DNA from: Nectonema munidae
Lineage: Eukaryota > Nematomorpha > Nectonematoida > Nectonematidae
DNA length: 64,000 nucleotides
Assembly: GCA_030549495.1 (NCBI GenBank)
Contig: JAUIRK010000828.1
Coordinates: forward strand, 62,001-126,000
Direction of reading: 5' to 3'
The first letter of the stretch is position 1, and each line of letters starts with the position of its first letter. The notes below the pieces were generated by a model that worked only from the letters and a program-made list of their open reading frames with translations, did no database searches and was not told the origin of the DNA. Position numbers and translations under genes: made by a program. Positions 59,885 through 64,000 of this stretch are shown piece by piece.

Positions 59885-59892
59885 CATAAATA
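59885..59892 (+). promoter_or_regulatory. Possible TATA box of the CBM2 gene
   Basis: CATAAATA lies 43 bases before the start codon; transcription would begin near 59915. The same string (GCATAAATAG, reversed) is kept in the partner duplication at about 42727-42736. Inferred from position only. Confidence 0.3.
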
Positions 59893-59934
59893 GAAGAGAG
59901 TTTTTAAAAGAGGTTAGTTAAAAGCTAAAAAAAC

Positions 59935-59986
59935 ATGAAATTCATTTCATCTCCTCTATCCTTGTTTCTCCTTTTTGTGGTGCAGA
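59935..59986 (+). CDS. CBM2 gene, exon 1 (signal peptide)
   Basis: The start codon is followed by a hydrophobic core (LSLFLLFVV) and the donor CAGA|GTAAGT at 59987, an excellent consensus, in phase 1. The exon is only 52 bases. Confidence 0.75.
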
Positions 59987-61631
59987 GTAAGTCCAAAACG
60001 TCATTCTACAATTAAAACGCATAAGAAGTCACTATAAAAATCTCTCGGTTTACAAAAAGCAATAATATAAAAGGTCAAAAAGATTTTCTATATTTTCAAA
60101 ACGTCATCTTTATCTAAAAATGTTTGACAAAAATTTAACAAATTCGCATACTTGTGAGAAATTAAAAAAATGGCTTCTTTCATTTAAATTCTTCGCTAGA
60201 GTTCAATTATCGCTTCAATAGAAATAGTTGGAGGCGCAAACTTGGATTTAAAAATTATGTTAAAGAAAGCAATTCCCCTTTAGAAAATGTAAATTCTTTT
60301 GACTGAAAGAGTATCTCATTTCATTCTCCTTTTCACTGATTTGCTGAAAATACTTCTTTTGTGTCCCATTTATTGGTGTAAAAATGTGTCTACATTGTAT
60401 AAATGTGTATAACTTTATTTCACTCAATTTTTGCTTCAAGCGACTGATGCTTCTTTAAACAGTTTCGTATACATTTGTGTATTTGCGGTAAATGAGACTT
60501 TTCTGTTGTTTCCCCTCTTCTCTTTAAATTTCGCCGTTAGCGCATTTTCTACGTAACCCACTTTAACTTCATCACTGGTCCACTCTCTGTCTTTTTCACA
60601 GATTTTTTTACCCCGATCATTAACAGCTGCAGGCCTAAATGATATGTTTACTGATACCTTTTTCAAACTTGTTGAATATGACTAGTGTTTACCTTTTCGC
60701 TTTTTAAAGGTGTTTCTTGTGAAGATTGCTCAAATGTTGTGTCGTATAACACGTGGTCCAATAGCATCGGCTTTCACGTCGAAATTCCCGTCAAAGAAGC
60801 CATTGATTCGTGGGATGTCGTTATAACTTTTAGCAGTAAAGTTGAAGAAATGTCGGTACTTTTCATGCATTTTGATTCTTTAAATAAATTCCAGATAAAC
60901 ATTTTGAATTTAGGATTGGGGAAGTGCGAATAGTGAAAAAGTCGATGATCAAACTTACAAGTTCAGTAATCGCGAGTATAATCGATTGATTTTTGAGAAT
61001 GGCAAGGTTAATTTTGACGCACAAGCCACACTCAGCGAACTGCAAGAACCAATCATAACGAGTGTAGAGTTAAATGGAGAAAATCAGTGCAATGGTAAAA
61101 TCTGGCATTATTTGTCTTTTATCAAGATTGCAACCAACATTTTTTAATAATTTTACTTTAAAATCCGCTAATAATAGAAAAAGTGTACAAAGCCTCTATT
61201 CAAAATATGTGTAAGGTAAATTTTTGAAAATGATTTGATAGACATGTGCGCTTTATACTACATATGTAGCAAAATATTATACTGATATAGATAACAGAGT
61301 TTATCGCTTCTTCTACGAGATGCGACTAACTTAAAATAGTCCTATTCTTACTCCTCGAAACAATAGGGAGAAATTGTATACACATTGTGGCCAGAATTGA
61401 GATAATTAATTGATTTTAATCATTTGATTCGCTACAATCAACCTTAAGTTAACAATTATACAACTATTTATGTTATCAAGCTCTTTTAGAGGACATGAAT
61501 TTCAGGCCTAAATATTCAATGTGAATGCCAAAATTAACCTCATTAGCGATCCTTTGAAATCTTTTATTATTTTTTTAGTTGTCTGTAGCGCATTCAACGG
61601 AAGAACACTCGGCGTAGACACTCTCCTATGA
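59935..61631 (+). CDS. Secreted single-domain CBM2-like carbohydrate-binding protein (four exons)
   Basis: Probably binds a polysaccharide such as cellulose or chitin outside the cell. Exons 59935-59986, 60710-60855, 60914-61094 and 61579-61631 join with GT/AG borders in phases 1,0,1 and give 143 residues. Residues 1-20 form a signal peptide (MKFISSPLSLFLLFVVQ). Residues 21-125 line up with family 2 carbohydrate-binding modules from memory: Cys21/Cys24, VVSYNTWSNSIGFHVEI, IDSWDVVITF, DWGSANS, the late strand YNRLIFENGKVNFDAQA and the closing VELNGENQC. Trp33, Trp52 and Trp68 fall at usual tryptophan sites, while the usual WNG tryptophan is Tyr88. A short tail with one more Cys follows. No enzyme domain is seen. 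It could be one isoform of a longer gene. Confidence 0.75.
59987..60709. other. Intron 1 of the CBM2 gene; nothing else seen
   Basis: AT-rich. The minus-strand frame 60436-60666 (EWTSDEVKVGYVENAL) is less AT-rich but has no domain or splice context; I leave it unassigned. Confidence 0.35.
60710..60855 (+). CDS. CBM2 gene, exon 2
   Basis: Acceptor TTTTTAAAG ends at 60709; two bases complete a serine codon. It encodes VSCEDC through FSSKVEEMS. The donor is GTACTT at 60856, phase 0. The unspliced frame would run on to a stop at 60933. Confidence 0.75.
60914..61094 (+). CDS. CBM2 gene, exon 3
   Basis: The acceptor AATTTAG ends at 60913 after a 58-base intron. It encodes DWGSANSEKV to NGENQCN with the donor GTAAAA at 61095, phase 1. 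It has no ATG in frame at its start and is easily missed. Confidence 0.75.
61579..61631 (+). CDS. CBM2 gene, exon 4 (stop)
   Basis: Acceptor TTTTTTTAG ends at 61578. It reads VCSAFNGRTLGVDTLL and a TGA at 61629. The phase fits exon 3. This is the least certain exon because it is short. Confidence 0.55.
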
Positions 61632-62090
61632 GTGATAATTGTTTGAGGGAAAATATAAACAAATTATTTTTAAGAACACTTATTTATTTCTACAAAATAC
61701 TCTTTTATAACTTGCCTTATTTTTAATTTCACATGTTGGTACGATCGGAGTAAATAAATATTCCGCGTAGTGAATCCCGGGTATTTAATTTTATTCATAT
61801 TCATATAAAGATCATGGGTAATGAACAAATCATATGTTTTTTTCCATGGATAAATTAGTAATAAGTACACTTAACCCTCACTGTACGAGACCATATTTCA
61901 TGATGACAATTTTTTGTATCGATTTTCAGTGCGAATCCTCCCATTTAAACTACCTCCTCCAAAATCTGGCATTACAAACAGACACTTTAAATTATAGTGC
62001 TTTGTTCTACAAAAAAACCAGCTAAAATTTCACATCTTGTTGTAAAGTTGCTAATAGACAACCTGCAATGCGTGTTGAATTGTGTGCGTT
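61632..62090. other. 3' flank of the CBM2 gene; no gene seen
   Basis: An AATAAA at about 61753-61758 may be the polyadenylation signal. Pieces of decayed hAT coding sequence may begin from about 61860. Confidence 0.3.
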
Positions 62091-62745
62091 CAATTAATAT
62101 AACGGCCATGCAAGGGCAACCTTTTTAAATTTAGAAGTTAAGCCATTTATATTACCAATCATTGCAGGGGACCCATCTGTTGCTAAACCATGAAGTTTTT
62201 TAAAACGGGAATTAAATTTCATTTTAAATTCTTGAAAAATATCCACTTCAGTGGTAGTGTCTTTCAAGGCTTGGAGACAAAGCGTACAAGCTTTACAGTT
62301 CTACGGGACAAACTAATATTATCAATTTCTTTTTTTCTGCCTAGCACAAAATATCAACCACTGCTTGTAGGCATTCTTTCACAAATTCGTCCTCAGAATA
62401 ATTTTTTGAATCTTTTGCAAACTTCTCAACTAGCACGAATGATATTGTGGGCATGATCACATTTTATGACGATAATTGTCTGCTGTTATTTCAAATCTTT
62501 AATCAGTTATTCGAATTTTTGTTTTCTACGTTGATCTTTAAAATTATCATAAAGAGATGAGTGTTTGGAAATATAGTGTATTTTTACATTATATTCTTTC
62601 ATAAAAACAACTGACTGTGAACAAACTAAAAACATTGGTTTTCTTTTGATTTATATAAAAAAAAATGCTGATTGGTCCACTTTTCTTCGAACACTCGAAA
62701 TTCATTATCCAATTTCCTCTTTTTCAATGACGACATTTTGGGTTG
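62090..62745 (-). mobile_element. Decayed hAT element (GTF2IRD2/ZBED5-like Charlie type)
   Basis: Minus strand: MSSLKKRKLDNEFRVFEEKW at about 62735, then FAKDSKNYSEDEFVKECLQA near 62400, then TTTEVDIFQEFKMKF and LHGLATDGSPAMIGN near 62160-62260. This is the N-terminal half of a Charlie-type hAT transposase, with stops and frame changes. The C-terminal half is missing. Confidence 0.8.
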
Positions 62746-63139
62746 GATGCGTTCATTAAATAACTTTTTAATAAAATTAAAAAATTTATAAAAAATAATT
62801 TTAATGATTATTTTTTATGACAATTGAAAAAATGTATTATTATTATTATTATTATTATAGATTTGGTACTTTGGGAACTACTGGAAGAACCAAACGAGAT
62901 ATTTATACCTCTGACCAGGATGGTATGTTCAGACTAACTGAATACATAAAAATATGGGGAATCAAAAAAGAAAACTATTCCCTTACCTGTTCCCTTATTT
63001 ACTTATAGATTTACCAAACGATGAAAAAGGGATTAAAGATTTGCAATAATTGAATGAGTTACCACATGGTCAAAGACAATAAAAATCATTTTTTTATTAA
63101 TTTAAATCCTCTTTAATTATACTGAAACGGATTTAAAGT
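62746..63139. other. Intergenic; (ATT)n patch at about 62835-62858
   Basis: A short open stretch after the ATT repeat (GTLGTTGRTKRDIYTSDQD, 62863-62921) ends at a possible donor but could not be placed in a gene. Confidence 0.3.
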
Positions 63140-63215
63140 TTTTCAAAGGTCTGCAAGGGCCGGATGAAAAGCTTTCGCGTGCCGGATTTGGCAAGCTGAC
63201 CGTAGGTTGCCCATG
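63140..63215. mobile_element. Charlie-type hAT end fragment
   Basis: The string GCAAGGGCCGGATGAAAAGC, then GCCGGATTTGGC and TAGGTTGCCCATG, is the GC-rich terminal sequence typical of Charlie/ZBED hATs. It may be the 5' end of the element at 62090-62745. Confidence 0.5.
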
Positions 63216-63283
63216 TATAACATAAACCATGTTGTGATTTGTGATATCTTTGTTTTTTACACTTTTGTTATTTTCACTTTTGT

Positions 63284-63600
63284 TCATGTTATAGTTGCAG
63301 TTGCATAGCTAACTTTCTGTGTTCTCATCAGATTCTTCGGAAAAACTTTTTCGTTTCGAGGAACTGGTGGTTGATTCGTAATATCATGAGATTGAGGCAA
63401 ATGTGCTGATTCGCAAATTGGATACACAATTTTTGATTTGTTCTTTTTTGAAAAGCCAGAAATATTAGTCCAGAAAAAGTAGCAGTCGTCAAAATGCTTT
63501 TTAGGTTCTCGCCAAATCATCAGGATGTGAAAAGCATCCGGTCAATAACATCGCGGTACATTGTGCAGAGAAAAATGTGGCGCCCAAGTCTTATCTTGAT
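63284..63600 (-). mobile_element. Decayed copy of an uncharacterised repeated domain (WREPK...CYF family)
   Basis: The minus strand has LGDQDKTWAPHFSLH near 63590 and, at 63284-63520, MIWREPKKHFDDCYFFW, GFSKKNKSKIVYP and SAHLPQSHD. I recall near-identical strings in many unnamed arthropod proteins, often in high copy number. The class of element is not known to me. This copy is broken. Confidence 0.5.
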
Positions 63601-64000
63601 CACCTAACTTACAACCAAAATAATGTTTATAAGCAGTTTTAATATATCGCGTTGAAAATGTCACCTTTTTTTGAACAAAACTTTTTTTTTTAAAAATTGA
63701 ATGCAATTTTTTCAATTTTTTTTAAGAAAATATTTTATTTATAAGTGTAATTTAATCCAATGAGGAAATTTTAAAAAATTATTTTAACATCTCGTGGAAA
63801 AAATTTTTTGGGTTAAACTTTGAGTTCAAGTACAGGTCTATGAACTTAATTTGAAGTCATTTCACCTACACCATATGAAAGTACTAACGAAATAAGGTAG
63901 ATTAACATTTTATACCCTCTAAAAATCGAATCATGGAATAGAAACCATTGCAGTATACATATTGGAGATGACAATAAAGTTATAAATCCACGTTAAACCG
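63601..64000. other. Right edge; no gene seen
   Basis: AT-rich with no supported feature. Confidence 0.35.

Larger units (their letters stand above)
58241..59903 (-). repeat. Inverted duplication, copy 2 (partner 42722-44619)
   Basis: See the partner entry. The similarity ends at about 59903, some 30 bases before the CBM2 start codon, so the upstream region of that gene is inside the duplication. Confidence 0.9.

Noticed and set aside
60436-60666. Minus-strand frame of 76 codons in intron 1 of the CBM2 gene
   Set aside because: No domain, and no splice partners; insufficient support.
62863-62921. Candidate exon reading GTLGTTGRTKRDIYTSDQD after an ATT repeat
   Set aside because: A second frame is also open, the acceptor is part of the simple repeat, and the phase does not extend the CBM2 gene better than the exon at 61579.

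Overview
The window reads as an AT-rich animal genome, most likely an arthropod and possibly a crustacean such as a copepod; I cannot name the species. The basis is spliced genes with GT/AG introns, a secreted immunoglobulin-plus-EGF growth factor of the Vein/neuregulin type, several families of PHD-finger LINEs, hAT, Tigger and piggyBac DNA transposons, tRNA-derived SINEs and long simple repeats. No bacterial features (operons, CRISPR, ribosome binding sites) are present.

Three host genes can be assembled from exons whose reading phases match at every junction, all on the + strand. (1) Positions 3-12457: a Vein/neuregulin-like EGF-receptor ligand in six exons, with a neuregulin-II-like N-terminal module, one Ig domain split over two exons and one six-cysteine EGF domain split over two exons, ending shortly after the EGF with no membrane segment. 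Its introns hold two decayed hAT elements, a third hAT-like insertion, and an uninterrupted (CT)n tract of about 1.08 kb joined to a (GT)n tract. (2) Positions 24644-33066: a six-exon gene for a protein of about 350 residues, mostly coiled coil with a long acidic/lysine-rich tail; I do not recognise it. (3) Positions 59935-61631: a four-exon gene for a 143-residue secreted protein with a signal peptide and a single domain that matches carbohydrate-binding module family 2 (CBM2).

The rest is mostly mobile-element debris. 12.8-14.9 kb holds a Ty3/Gypsy-like fossil and a hAT end. 18.0-20.9 kb is a hAT element with a second, shorter hAT inside its coding region. 22.0-22.4 kb is the N-terminus of a Tigger transposase. 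29.8-30.7 kb is an unclassified element with repeated end motifs. 33.9-34.8 kb is a decayed copy of an uncharacterised repeated protein family, followed by a 42-base run of G and about 300 bases of homopolymer-rich sequence that may be an assembly fault. 35.2-41.9 kb holds two LINEs, one with a long intact reverse transcriptase. 43.7-46.5 kb is a LINE interrupted by two different hAT elements. 50.4-54.3 kb holds two more LINE pieces. 54.4-58.4 kb holds two DUF4371-type hAT elements. 62-63.6 kb holds further hAT debris.

Two duplications link distant parts of the window. A segment of 1.7-1.9 kb occurs at 42722-44619 and inverted at 58241-59903; the second copy stops just upstream of the start codon of the CBM2 gene. 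The 3' end of gene 2 (32970-33256) occurs again, inverted, at 47811-48092.
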